This document shows, piece after piece, positions 23,538-36,479 of a DNA stretch of 64,000 nt (positions within the stretch are counted from its first letter, which is position 1; the number at the start of each line of letters is the position of its first letter). The position numbers and the translations under genes are program-made. Where the stretch lies: NCBI GenBank assembly GCA_945859605.1, contig OX243819.1:3360537-3424536 (forward strand), written 5' to 3'. The stretch comes from Lumbricus rubellus. Taxonomy: Eukaryota > Annelida > Clitellata > Crassiclitellata > Lumbricidae. Under the pieces are notes generated by a model. The model saw nothing but the letters and a program-made list of their open reading frames with translations, searched no databases and was not told the origin of the DNA.

Positions 23538-24195
23538 CACGTGAAAACGCACAAACATGCAGCTATTGCACACACACGCGCACAAGTACGGTTCCACGAC
23601 AGCTGGTTTACAGACAAATCGTATTGATGAAAAAAGCTGGATTTATGAAAAACCTTAAATGGTTTTCTAGATTAACTGGAAGTGCAAACTTATTGATTTT
23701 CATGTATATTTCAACATGCATCCAGCTTCTAATATTTCAGATCTAAAAATATCTTCATCCAGCTTCTATTTCTCATACGTTATTTTCGTCAATCCAGCTT
23801 CTATTTCAGATGCAGAAATACCTTCATCAAGCGTTCATTTATTAAGCGTTTTGCTTCCTTTCAGCTTTTGCATGTTGGAAAGTTCCATTTTTCGGTGCTG
23901 CATCTCAAACGCTCATACCTACATGTATATGGAAAACTCAAGAATATTTCTAATCGGCTTTAGGAGCTCATGTAGATATGGTCACTGTTGTTGTGTTTAA
24001 AATTTCAGACAAATCCTAAATGTTGTGACCTAGTTATGACACTTTTTGTTGTGTTCTACTTTACCGTGGACACAGTGTAGGCTATATTTCCAATAGGCCT
24101 ACACACATGCAATGTGTACATTATGCTGAGTATGATATGAGAAGATATAATATGATAATAGGATATTCTGGGGTGACATGTGGTGCAACCATATA

Positions 24196-25192
24196 CACTG
24201 TGCCCCATAAAAAAACACACCAAATTGTTTTGCAAATATCTCTAATACCTGATGACATATCAAGCTAACATTTTCCAAATATTTAGAGAAGTGGACCAAG
24301 AATATGATTCCAAAATTTCATGAAATAAAGTTGAACGGATAAAAAGATATGAATATTTAAACTTCATATACCGAAATTGCAGTTTACAAGCAATTTTCTG
24401 TCACATTCGATAAACTGTTTCCCTATTATCTCCAATGCCTGATGATTAATCATTCTAAAATTTTCCAGATTTGTAGAGAATTGAACTAACAATATGACCC
24501 CAACAGTATGGTTTGATAATTTAATTAAATAAGATGCTCAAAATGTCCCCCTCCTGCTTGCACGCAAGCCTGAGGGCGCTGGCGCCATTGCAATGGCAAC
24601 AGCAACGTCGATTATCCTCTGGTTCAGGCCATCCCGCACTTCCAACAAGCGTTGCTTCAGATCGTTTATATCATGGATTGTTGTTTGGTAGGCTCGATCT
24701 TGCATCACGCTCCACATTTTATAGTCGACAGGATTCAAATCTGGACTGTTCGGAGGCCATAATGTGGGAGAAATGAAGTCTACACAATAACAGACTTGCT
24801 GAAAACTGAAATTTCGGGTGATGAAGTTGAAATATCCATATCTTTCTATCCCTTCACATTTATGACATGAAATTTTGGAATCCTATTCTTGGTTCAATTC
24901 CCTAAATATATGGAAAAAGTTTTTATGATTACTCATCAGACATCAGAGATGTAAAAAAAATTGTTTGGCTTACTTTTTATTGAATCTGACAGAAAATTGC
25001 TTGTAAACTGCAATTTCGGTATATGAAGTTTAAATATTCATATCTTTTTATCCGTTCAACTTTATTTCATGAAATTTTGGAATCATATTCTTGGTCCACT
25101 TCTCTAAATATTTGGAAAATTTTAGCTTGATATGTCATCAGGTATTAGAGATATTTGCAAAACAATTTGGTGTTTTTTTATGGGGCACAGTG
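24196..25192 (-). mobile_element. Tc1/mariner-like element with ~200-bp inverted repeats, internally deleted
   Basis: TA on both sides; ends CACTGTGCCCCATAAAAAAA and TTTTTTTATGGGGCACAGTG. The inverted repeats run about 210 bases each, and a second diverged inverted-repeat pair lies inside (24410-24530 and 24800-24960). On the minus strand, 24538-24775 encodes NPVDYKMWSVMQDRAYQTTI and DLKQRLLEVRDGLNQRIID, the C-terminus of a mariner-type transposase. The catalytic core is missing. Confidence 0.9.
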
Positions 25193-25454
25193 TATTTATT
25201 GCGATCCAGTAAGCTCTGGCCGAAATGTGTTCTGTTATATAAGGGATGGTACAGTTTCCAACCGCAGCTGCACACGTGGCCTGTTTCCGGTGTCCCCTCA
25301 AGGTCGTCTGTACTTTCCTCTGGTCTCATATGTATGTGATCACGTGCATCTGTAGTCATCCAATCAGCGTGCCACTCTTCTGAAGGGTTGTCTGCTGTCG
25401 GTTGGTACAACTTCATGACACCATTGTTTGGCATTTTATAGGTTTTACAATACT

Positions 25455-25640
25455 CACAGAGGAAGACAGACTGACAGACAAACAGACAGACATACGGACA
25501 GACAAACAGGCAGACATACGAAGAGACGGACAGACAGGCAGACAACGAAAGGCAGGCCAGGGAAGATAAGAGCTGAAAGACAGACAGAGACATGCATACA
25601 GACAGAGAGGCAGAGACAGACAGACGGAAAGAGATAGATG
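25455..25640 (+). repeat. CAGA-type microsatellite, interrupted
   Basis: Imperfect (ACAGACAG)n with many single-base interruptions. The frames over it are artefacts. Confidence 0.95.
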
Positions 25641-25699
25641 AACTGATGATAGAGGAATAAAGCGAGGTAGACAGATACATAGTTCTATGCTATGGGAAA

Positions 25700-27900
25700 A
25701 GGATCAAGAAAAGATGGGTCTATGGGTAAATTGGGGTATGATGGCGCAGATCGGAATGAAACTCAGTGTGGTTGCACAGCTGGGTAAACCCAATTAAGCC
25801 AAAGCTAGGGTATAAATATAACGGGAGTAACAAGTGTGCAAGTTGAATCCAACAAAGACGTTTGCCCGAATACTTTTATAAGCCAAGACCGAGACAATAA
25901 AAAGATGTTTCACGAAGAAACAAAGAAACCAAACAATTCACTAATACCATAAAACAAGAACAACAATGTGTAATCTCAGAAGAAGACGAGTGAACAACGA
26001 ATCAATTGTTTTTCTTTCTTTCTATCGGACTCAACGAAGTCAGACTAATTCGTCCGTTGTTCTGACTGTATACTGAAAACTTCAAAACGTTTCATTAAGT
26101 AGTTTTTAAAAGACTCAATAATTAGGCCTGGGCGATACAAACAGCTGGTATAAACTTATTTGTGTCTGCCATGTAATGTGAAAGGCTTGACAAGCTTTGC
26201 GTATGCGGGCTGGACAATTAATCCGGCTATGCATCCGGTAACCAAGACTTCAACCGCAAGAAAATGTTGTTCGATTAGCACAAAGTCATCGAGTAGCAGC
26301 TTCTCACTTACAAGCAGGGCCAAGCCAGCAACATTAGCAGATTCAAAGTGGCCCACAATACACTGTCATCTGAGGATAAGGAGATACTTATGGCCAGAGT
26401 GGATCTTGTGATTCGCCTCTAAACATCTGTTTGGCATTGACCTTCTGAACTATGGTGAGGGGAGGAGGCAGGGGCCCTTAGGTCAACACACCAATGGATA
26501 TTAGTCGCACCGATAAATCTGACTAATAGCTTCCACTGAAGTGTGTAGTAGAACTGATGATGAAAATATTTATTATCGAATAATGTGTCAAATTGTCAAC
26601 TTTGAGTCTTGAATTTCTATGAGCCTCTATCACGATCTTCACCAAGAACAATGCATGTATGTAACTGTTGTCAGAATACAGCTTTTCACCAAACAGACTA
26701 GTACATTCTGAAATAGACCTAAAACCCACAATGCCACGACAGTAATATGTCAAACACATCACAATATCATTGCCTACGAACACATAAAAGACGAAAATTG
26801 ATTATATAATGAAAATTTCCTATCGTTCGCGCAAAATAATGAGTCCAATGACAGTAACTATTCCAAAAGTGCAAACTGTAGGCCCTACTGGCCAATCGCA
26901 TCACATAGCCCTAGTTGCATTCTAGAATAGAAGGTAACCAGTTGATAAGAAAATGATGGCCGTAAGGGAAGCTGATCTAAAGTAGGCCTGCCACTTAGGA
27001 TTGTTTGCTAGCGAATCCATGTACATATAAATGCATATGTGTTTGCACCTGATAAGGCTTGTAAATGTGTCAATGGTGTGTGTAGGGTTGATAAAATTAT
27101 ATTAGTACGGCTGTGCTGAGTCAAGATTCATAAATACACCCACACAAATGTATATATATATATAACCTACATATGTATTATATACATTATTATGTATGTA
27201 GGCCTACGCCTACTTGTATGAATCCTAAACTAGATAGAATTAATTTTATGAGTAGGATTAGGGCCTTAGGCTTATAAATCAGAAGTAACGGGACAATTTA
27301 AGTGTTTTTGCCCACTAGCTCTTTGTCTTAAGTGGGAACATGTAGGTGCAAGTATTACAACTTCGAACTAGGCCTTAATAGCTGGTTCAGCAAGTTATGA
27401 GTCATGACCTATATTATAGAGGAGGTTCATCAAACCTCTATGAGAATAAGTGAACTTGTTTTGAGCTAAGATACAAGTATTTACACAGTGTGTGAATTAT
27501 TGTAGACTTGAAAAGTCCCATGCAAAAGTTGAAATATACAGTTACATAAATTATATGAAACTGTGCAAAAAAAGACTACGTCATAGACCTAGTTCCTGTG
27601 GACCTAGAGTTCTCACACAGAGCACAACAAGCATTAATGAAATGTTGAAATGTAAAATCGTGTGAGCAAATACCTCAAAGAAAAGTCTAACAAGCCAGAA
27701 CTTGCAGAGTGAACACAGAACATGTTCACACAACAAGAACAATCTTCAAAGATGTGTCGGCAAAGCGCTCAACTGCACAGTTTACAATTTCCACCCAGAA
27801 ATTCTAAAACACAGAAACTATGTCATATATTATCCTAACCACCTCTATCCAATTAAAACGAAACTCACCAGATTTCTTCCATAAAGTTCACACACACACA
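25700..27900. other. Intergenic downstream of the desaturase, no gene recognised
   Basis: Only short frames without recognisable domains. I saw no clear AATAAA on the minus strand close to 27955, so the desaturase 3' end is not located. Confidence 0.5.
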
Positions 27901-27954
27901 TGTACTTTCTAATATTACGAACTCGATTATTCTAATGTTAGCTTTCTTTGTTGA

Positions 27955-29160
27955 TCATTTGTAGACGACCTGCTTCGCATTGTCCTCCATTATCGACTGC
28001 TTTTCGTAGACGTTGAACATGCGAACGAACGACGGCAGGATCGGCTCATCGCAGGACTTCACGAGGCCTGGATATGCCTGGCGGAAGTGCCTTGTTGCCT
28101 CTTCCAGGTGGTAGTGTGGTATCTTCGTGAACATGTGGTGCATCTGGTGGGTTCCGATCGAGTGGATGACGTAGTGTACGATGCCGTAGTTGCGATCGAT
28201 GGTGGACAGCTGACCCTTGACGAAGTCCCATCTATCGTCGGCGTACCAAGGTATGTTGACCTCATTGTGGTGCAGGAAGGTGACCACCACGATGTATGTT
28301 CCCATGATGAACACCGGCATCAGATAGTAGACGGCCAGTGAGAGGAAACCGTATGCGATGTAGAACTTGTAGGAGAGGGTAACCATGAGCCCAAGGCTGG
28401 CCAAGGAGAAGACGCATCCTACGAAGTGCCCCACGAACATCGGATCGACGGGGTCGAAATGCTTGACACGTCGAGGATTGTAGCCGACAGCAAGGTAGAT
28501 GAACCAGCCAAAGCCAAATGCAAACGCGGGCAGGGTTTTCCCCGAGGATTTCTGGGACTTGCGCACCGGGTAGAAGACCTCGTCTCGATCAAAGTTCCCG
28601 GTGTATCTGTGGTGGTTGTGGTGGCTGAGCTTCCACTGATAGTACGGAACGAGAAGGAAACCGTGGGTGAACGTTCCTATGACGTCGTTGAGCAAGGAGT
28701 TGTTGGAGAAGGATCCGTGTCCGCAGTCGTGACCGAGCACAAAGAGGGCAAAGAAGAAGGTTCCCTGAACGGCCCAGTAGAGCATGAAGAGAACACATCT
28801 CAGGGGAAACGATTCCACAATGCTTTCCAGGTAGCTGAGCACCAGATAGGCAAGGAAGACCTGACCGAAGTCTTTGACAGTGTAGTAAAACGACAGGGAT
28901 AGGCTCGGCTGGAAGCAGTGTTTAGGCAGAGCACGCTTGAGTTCAATGATCGACGGCAGACCTTCTGGAAGCGTCTGGTCCAGTCCGGTGCCCTTCACGT
29001 GATCGCTTCCGGGAACCTTGTTCTCGTTGACGTAGGCGAGGATGGCCTTGAAGACTGACCTGACGAAGAAGGCCGCTCCGAGGGAGAAGTTGACCGTCTC
29101 CGTGAGCAGCATTCCAGCGTTCGGCATGTTCCAGTAGGTGGTAGGCGATGGAGAAGACAT
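27955..29160 (-). CDS. Methyl-end (omega-3-type) fatty acid desaturase, intronless
   Basis: An intact 401-codon frame, ATG at 29160 in a strong context (GCAGCC before ATG) and TGA at 27955-27957. Family role: an ER-membrane di-iron enzyme that puts a double bond toward the methyl end of fatty acyl chains, making linoleate or omega-3 PUFA. Seen: three histidine boxes, HDCGHGSF (144), HHNHHRYTG (180) and HQMHHMF (338), plus FLHHNE near 295, WDFVKGQLSTIDRNYG and IPHYHLEEAT, all typical of FAD2/FAD3-type enzymes. HDCGH as first box favours the omega-3 branch. Hydrophobic spans lie near 98-143, 213-228 and 243-297. There is no cytochrome b5 domain, so it is not an animal front-end FADS. Vertebrates lack this class; it is reported from several invertebrate phyla. 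The single exon is odd beside the 12-exon neighbour. Regiospecificity cannot be read from sequence. Confidence 0.93.
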   Translation of the reverse strand: MSSPSPTTYWNMPNAGMLLTETVNFSLGAAFFVRSVFKAILAYVNENKVPGSDHVKGTGLDQTLPEGLPSIIELKRALPKHCFQPSLSLSFYYTVKDFGQVFLAYLVLSYLESIVESFPLRCVLFMLYWAVQGTFFFALFVLGHDCGHGSFSNNSLLNDVIGTFTHGFLLVPYYQWKLSHHNHHRYTGNFDRDEVFYPVRKSQKSSGKTLPAFAFGFGWFIYLAVGYNPRRVKHFDPVDPMFVGHFVGCVFSLASLGLMVTLSYKFYIAYGFLSLAVYYLMPVFIMGTYIVVVTFLHHNEVNIPWYADDRWDFVKGQLSTIDRNYGIVHYVIHSIGTHQMHHMFTKIPHYHLEEATRHFRQAYPGLVKSCDEPILPSFVRMFNVYEKQSIMEDNAKQVVYK

Positions 29161-29199
29161 GGCTGCTCTGGTCTGATGAAAGTCTGTGGCGACTGTTAC

Positions 29200-32100
29200 A
29201 GCAGAGACTGTTGTGGAGCAGCGAATAGATTAGAGCTTTTGTGCACGCAGTTGCTCTCCTAGCATTGCATAGCTCTACACCAGTGCGAGCAGACGGCTAG
29301 TTCTGAAAAGGTTTAGGAAAAACAGTCAAGTTCAGATAATACTTTGCTTGTTTCATTTATGAAGTATTTAAAACGTCCTTTCATTAGCATGCAGAGCGTG
29401 CATATGATTTATAAGCTTAATCAGAATGTCATTCAATACCAAACGCGAATCCATATCAGTTTAGACATTTTGAATAAAAACTTAATTTCACTTTCAAATT
29501 GTTATGAAGAAATCACAACATTTGATGATTGTCAAACATTGAACAAAACTGCTTTACATGTCGAGACCAAAGAAAACATTGCACTCGACATGCATTTTAT
29601 AATCGGGGCGGGTTTAAGCATTGGGCGTATAGGCTTACATGATCGCAAGCCCTGGGCTCCCACCCCTTAGGGTCCTCATCATTGCAATTTAATATTTTAT
29701 GTCAATTCACCAAGTGTATTATCTGACTATGGATTCTAATAGTGAGTGACTGACTATAATAGGCCAAAATCTGAGTGGTTGGCTTCTGAATTACCACCAA
29801 GGCGAATCATAATTATTATTTAGGATTGGCCTATCGCGTTGCCAATGTTCACCCGTATTATTATTATGTATAGGCCTACGTCAAACATGGCATAATATCG
29901 CTTTAAGCGTCGCATGTTCAAGTGTTGAAATATTGTCGTCATACAGAGTCTATAGACCAACTTTTAACCAGTGTTTATTTCGTGAGCGAAGCAATTGAAA
30001 ATAACACTAGGCTACTTACTCTACTTTTATCTCAAGCTGAACTCATCTATTCATGTAGGCCTATACGTTAGGCAGGGACAGTGCAAGAGATAATATTATT
30101 TCCCAGGGTTCGGGCATAATGAGCTCTAACGCCACGAGCAACTCCGCCACTGGTTGCACTTTGCCAGCGCCAGTCCAAAGCCTGGCTAAGGGAGGAGGGC
30201 GTTGCAAATGATCGTTGCTACCACACAGTGACGCTAAACAGAAACTATTCATTTTAACGCCACGAGCATGCAGTTGCGGGGTCGTGAAGAGTGCAGACGG
30301 TGGTATTTTTTAGCCTCGGTCCTTGACTTGCTGATGTTAATAGACACTATTTCACAACAAAGATGATTAGTGTCGCCCTCCTCCTTTATCCAGGCTTGGG
30401 ACTGGCGCTGCCAGACTACGAGCAGCGTCTGTCTTCGGATATAAATTATAGCCGACTCGGGTCCTCGGTCTAGCGTTTCGCTGCCGGGCACGTTTGACCT
30501 CTAGGAAGCTAAAGTGCACATCTGTGAAGTTGGCATATACACAGAAGAAACAGGTAGCGCACGCCTTGGCCTCTAGTCTTGGCAAAAGTGTTTAAAGGCC
30601 AAGTTTCTTCTCTCCGAAGAATGTTAATTTATAGGCGTGGCTACGGAGATCTGCGGGCCAATGACCATGGGTTCGAAATCTGGCTGACACATAAGCCCTA
30701 GGACCGCTAATACAGAATAATCTGCTGGCAGGGGTGGGGAATTGTTTTGTTCCTCCGAGCCTGCTCCTCAGCTAGACAGCGTGGGGCTTCTCAATTGTTG
30801 GGCCTTCGAGTTCTGCCAAGGGCCAGCAATATCAAGGCAAGATGGTATTACATAACTTTAGACTCCTTCCCTTCTCAACTCCCATATAAAGCTCTAGCTG
30901 GTGCCGAGACTTACCGGCCCACAGCTGCACGATGTTTTCTGTGCCACCACTATAGCTAATCTGCATAAGACCAGGTCAGGTTACCAGGCTATACAGTGAG
31001 ACTGGACAGATGACTGGACAGTTTACTGGCAAGGTGTGTGTGGACTGATCTTGGTTCACCAGCCTATATCAGGGTGAGAATTGGGGTTGGGGGGTTGGGT
31101 TGGGGGGTTCAACCCCCAGTCTTTCTTAGAGCCTCATAGTAAAGTCTGTTTTTCACACCCAAATTCCAAGTGGATAATGGTCCATCCCCCCAGTTATTTT
31201 TCCACAATTCTTACACTGCCAACAAACAAGGTTCTTTCAATACATCTTGACCTCCAAGTGTACGTGTACCTTTGTTTATAAGTCTGGGCACCAGATATAG
31301 CTTTATACAGTTGAAATCTCAATTGACAAACTGAGAAGCCAGCCAGTGTAAAGTGATATCATACAACAACAAGGCCCAACAATTGAGAAACTGTCTATTA
31401 TCTGCAAGCCTGCAAGGTGTGTATGGATCTTGGTCTAGTTGAGGAGTATGCTTGGAGGAACAAACAATTCTACCTCCCCCACCAGGAGAGTATCCAAGCA
31501 TTGGAAGGGCTCCATGGTCAGCTGTATTAGTCTAAATAGCCTACAAACATGTATACATATAAGTTGGTGTACAGCCGACCTAGATTCTTTCCTCCCCCCT
31601 CCCTTGAGACATGCCAACCGTACGGTCATCCCTGGGATCATTAGTGCAATGATATCGGAATCTGTCAGTCAAACTTGAAGCAGACGGTCATTGCTTAAGC
31701 CACGCCTACGCCAACCTTGGGCTTTAAAGTTCATTTCAGACCGTGGAAATTATGCAAAGACTGTATGGGACTTGGTGCCCATGCTGAATTGAACGCTAGT
31801 CTACTTTCTTAGATGATGATAATAATTACGAGCTGGCGTCGTGCAAGTATGATGCATAAGATAGGCCTAGCCTACTTGACCACCTTGAACGGTTTGGCAT
31901 AGAAATTGAATATTTTACATCAACTGGATTATTAGGTTATTGATGAATAATTTGCCAATAATAATACATGTATTGTGCGAAGTCTCTACTTTTGCGCCTA
32001 TCCAATTTATGCCTGGCTGTAGGCTATGCCTAACTGGGCCAACTAACTCACTTAGGGCCTAATCCACACATTTTAGTTTAGAGGTCCGGCATATCACTAT

Positions 32101-33700
32101 TTTTACTTTCTCTGCTGGGATACAGAAGCAATTTCCATTTTTAGGCTATAACTGGATAGTTTTTTATTACGTCGAAACGAAGCCCAAATCATATCCTGTT
32201 GTTTTGTTACATTAGGCCCGTTTGAAAAATTGATTCATGCGTTCTTATGTAACAGAAGACACTTTATTTTTAATGAAAATGATCTCTAATTAATTTTTGA
32301 TATCTATGAATACCAGTTGTGGTACCCGGCGTTGCTCTGCAACACCCCGTCCCTCCATGCTCGCGACCCCCACTCAGACTCTACTCTGTCCCCACCCCGC
32401 CCCTACTTTTCCCTCGTTCTACCCCCGCCCTCACTCTGCGTCACCACTTTTCCCCACCCGCCCGCAACCCATTCCGCCCTATTCAGCATCACCCACATCC
32501 CACTACTCTCGGGTAGCCATCGGTTTTAGCCCCACGACCCCCATCACACCCCGCCCCTACACCGACCCACTTCCCACCCGCTCATGGTCAAAATAATGAG
32601 CCCATGTGCTTCGAATGACATTCGCCTCCTCTATGTGCTGCTGATGTCTGGATTCTCCTACTCTAGATCTACGTGTGTTTCATTTATGCTTCCACTGTGG
32701 TTTTGGCACGGAGAGAGCCACTGAATAAGCGCGTCATAAATGTCGAGATACGACATTAATTATTTCTTGTTATTGTGATAATTATTTTTCTTACCTGGCC
32801 CTCATCAACTCATAATATCATTACTTTAATAATCGTTATTTATTATTGCAAATTGGCCGGACACGTACTGTGTTTAACGACTCTGGCCTGAATTTGCCAA
32901 ATGACGTCGTCAAAAGAAATGAAATATCGGCACGGATGAAAGCTTCAGACTAATAATATATATATACGACCGTTAATGGCGTCTTAATTTCGCGTTTATT
33001 TCCACATCGTCATTTAAAATGCCCATAACTCGGGATTTATAGAGAGCTGAAAATAGTCGCGCTAACCTACAAATTCGCATAAGAATATGGTAAAATAAAT
33101 GTTTAGTCATCCAAATATATGCATGAGGTTTAAGAGCCGTTCTTGGGACAGGCATACAGAGTGACAAACTTTCAGATATATAGTTTAGATTCAACAGCTA
33201 GTATATCAACAATGTAAACATTGCCGTTATAACCTTCTCCCAAGTGCCTATGAGTCACTACACCACATGTTATGAGCCTTATGACTATAATTGATAGCAT
33301 ATGTGGAACAGGGGTTGCCCCAGTTAGAGGCTGCAAATCAGCAAAAGGGTAATTCCCTGCAGAAAATGGCCCATCATATTGAACGAAAATGTGCCCTCTC
33401 CCACACCATCACCTTATTTCCGGCCGTGTGTTGAACAATTGATTCTGTCAAGGTCAATCAACAAAACTGGTTGTCTAAACGACTGCTCTGTTGCTCCAGA
33501 CTAAAATAATAAGGATAAAAAATCTAACAGCGCAAGAACGTTAACAGAAACATTTTCATACTAGGCTACACAAGGCATGCTTCTATTGACGTTGGCTCTG
33601 AAATGAAGCTAGAAGCCAAGCCACGGTGGATAATCATCAAGCGAACCGAGAGAGACAAGTAATACATTTGGAGATTATTGATTTTTACAAAACTGGGAGA
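29200..33700. other. Intergenic, no gene recognised; dispersed repeats
   Basis: Contains one copy of a dispersed repeat (31118-31219, shared with 968-1060 and 37671-37783; core CCAAATTCCAAGTGGAT). It also has a short TCCAGGCTTGGGACTGGC motif near 30390 that recurs near 37853 and, reversed, near 42428, and a C-rich, G-poor stretch at 32330-32590. Confidence 0.5.
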
Positions 33701-33782
33701 AGCGACAGAGCAGAATGTACAGGACACAGAGCACAGATCAGAGTGCACGACTGCACACATACATGGAACAGAGTGTGCACAA

Positions 33783-34335
33783 CAGAATGCACAGAACAGA
33801 ATGTGCATCACAACAGAGTGTGCAGAACACAGGGTATAGAACAAAGTGTAAAACTGAACATGCATGGAACAGAAAGCACACGGCAGAATGCACAGAACAA
33901 AATGTACATAATAACAAAGTGTACAAAACACAGGGTACAGAGCAAAGTGTACAGTTGTACATACATGGAACAGAGTGCACATGACAGAATGCACAGAACA
34001 ATATGTGCATCATACCAGAGTGTACAGAACACAGGGTACAGAGCAAAGTGTAAAACTGAACATGCATGGAACAGAAAGTACACGGCAGAATGCACAGAAC
34101 AAAATGTACATAATAACAAAGTGTACAAAACACAGGGTACAGAGCAAAGTGTACAGCTGCACATACATGGAACAGAGTGCGAACAACAGAATGCACAGAA
34201 CAAAATGTGCATCATAACAGAGTGTGCAAAATGTACATAATAACAGAGTGTGCAGAACACAGGGTACAGAACAAAGTGTGCAACTGCACATACGTGGAAG
34301 AGAGTGCACATAACAGAATGCACAGAACTGAGTAC
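33783..34335 (+). repeat. 101-bp tandem array, about 5.5 units
   Basis: CAGAATGCACAGAAC recurs at 33783, 33884, 33985, 34086 and 34187 (period 101), then at 34314 after a 26-base internal duplication. Units also share CACAGGGTACAGAGCAAAG. Alternate units resemble each other more, suggesting a 202-bp higher-order unit. Confidence 0.92.
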
Positions 34336-34619
34336 ACAATGAATCCCATAAATGTTGACCAGACGCCAACATTTCCCAAACGAAATCAACATCCTGGTGC
34401 AATGCATAGCTCAATGCTTCCTGTTATGAATAGTAAGCAAGGGTTAAATATGGGTCAGCTGATTCAGCTGCAATACATCAGTATTACAATCCAGTTAGAG
34501 TGTTCACCTCTTAATGCTGAGCGCATAGATTCGACCACGAGAAACGGATACTGTGTAATAATATTGTGGGCCTTGAACAACTCCTTCATTTACAAATTAG
34601 GTAACACAGATTGACACAT

Positions 34620-36460
34620 GGATATTTATTATCGTGAATTAATTAATTAACTATATTTTTAAGATGTAACGAGCGCAGGGTCATTCAATATGTGAATATG
34701 AATCATTAATCCATTCTGAGAATTTCTATATTTAGCACACCCCACCCCTCAAGAAGCCTTTTCTGGAGCATTCCCATCCCAGATAATGACAATCAATAAA
34801 TGTGCAATTAATTAAGACAGTAATTGTTCCTTGCTGACTATAATATAATCATTCTGCGAATTTATTTCGAATTTATTTCGTGCACTTCCAAGAAGTCTGC
34901 TCAGTCGCTCACCTAGCACAGATGACCATTAATAAAAAATTAATGTGCAATTATAATAGTAATTAATATGTCTTGTTAACTATTATAATACAGGATAAGA
35001 ACATTGCTGTACTCTTTGCTTTATGTGTCATGCCTCTCGTGGATCAAGACTTAGCATACACTGATTATTTTCGAGTCTTGCTGTTATTATGGCTCTGACC
35101 AGACAATATTATTCCAAACCATTTCTATAATTGTTTTCAAATCTTTCAAGTGCTAGGATACTTATGTATAGGAGTTGCATCATAGAATATCTGGTTCTGG
35201 TTCGTATATTTAATTAATCACCAACTTAATTGAGCACATTGAAACAACTGTTTAATTATACATCTTCAAGCCTGGACGAGCACTCCAAAGGGAGCAGTGG
35301 GCATGACAAATGACTGTAGACTAGTTGTCTAAATGACTGCTCTTATTACATAATTCACGTTATACCGCTTCATCGTGGAGATCACCTACTCGTACCCATC
35401 GCCACCAAAATGGCTGGCGTCAGAGATTCAACTCAAATCAAGTCTGTTTACTTCAGAGATTTTTATGGAATTTTTATAGGCTAACTGCACAACCAGCAGT
35501 GTTTAATCTAGCGACTTATGGCCCGAAAGTTTCTGACGACCTTCTTTTATTCATTAGCAAAAAATCCAAGCCTGATAACCTTTTTAGTCTTTCTTCCTGA
35601 GCTTACCCAGAAACACACACAATGCAGCCTTTTAGCGTATTTTTTCGGTCTTCCATAGTAAATTTCCATCTCCCCAATCGGGCGACAGCCGCCGTGTTTT
35701 ACTGATTTTCACTGCACAAGATTGCTTTTAAAACTGCATAAAATCATCTACAACAGTACTGTACCGGTACATTTTGTGTAGCCTACGAGTGCCTGTAAAA
35801 AACCTGATTTACTTTCTGAACCAATATGTAACCTATTTATTACGGCAGTGCACATAAAATTCAACATTATTCGAGGTTATCAAGAGGAGGGAGAAACAGA
35901 AGTGATTGACAATTACCATTAATAATCAAGGACACACTCAACTATGCGTGGGCTTACTGTAAGTAGCCATGCTGTCAATAATTGTGTTAATGTATGTACT
36001 TATCATTTGCTGGTTTTCATTAAATAAACGAATGTAGGCTACATGCACTAATCATGTAAAAGAGAAACAAAATAGCGAATGATGATGTCAATGGTGATGA
36101 CGATGATGGTGATGACCACGACGAACCCAATGCTTGGCGCTAAGAATTGTCAGTATTCTCATTACATTAAAATAATTTACGTTACATCGTTTCACCATGT
36201 GCACAGCCAGTGGTCAGTCATTGGCTGGAAACGTGTGTCTGTAATGTATAATGCAAATCAAAAACCGGTCTCTTGCGAAACATTGACATTATTATCATCA
36301 TGCAAAACGTCAGCAGACGATACTTAAAATAATCGACATATTAAATCGATCCAATTGGTCATCAATTCGTCCATCAATCTCTATACTACCGTGACAAATG
36401 GAAACGTTTTATCTACGACAGTCGACGGTTTAAATTATTTCCGCCGATAAATTACCGGTT
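34620..36460. other. AT-rich intergenic DNA, no gene recognised
   Basis: No frame with domain character and no clear repeat beyond a short GATGATG run at 36078-36115. Confidence 0.5.
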
Positions 36461-36479
36461 AAAGAACGTTTGCATTTGG

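Noticed and set aside
28426..28902. Plus-strand frame antisense to the desaturase
   Set aside because: It is the shadow of the conserved desaturase coding strand.
33566..34614. Long frames over the 101-bp array as protein genes
   Set aside because: They exist in several frames on both strands because the unit lacks stops; no start context, domain or splice support.
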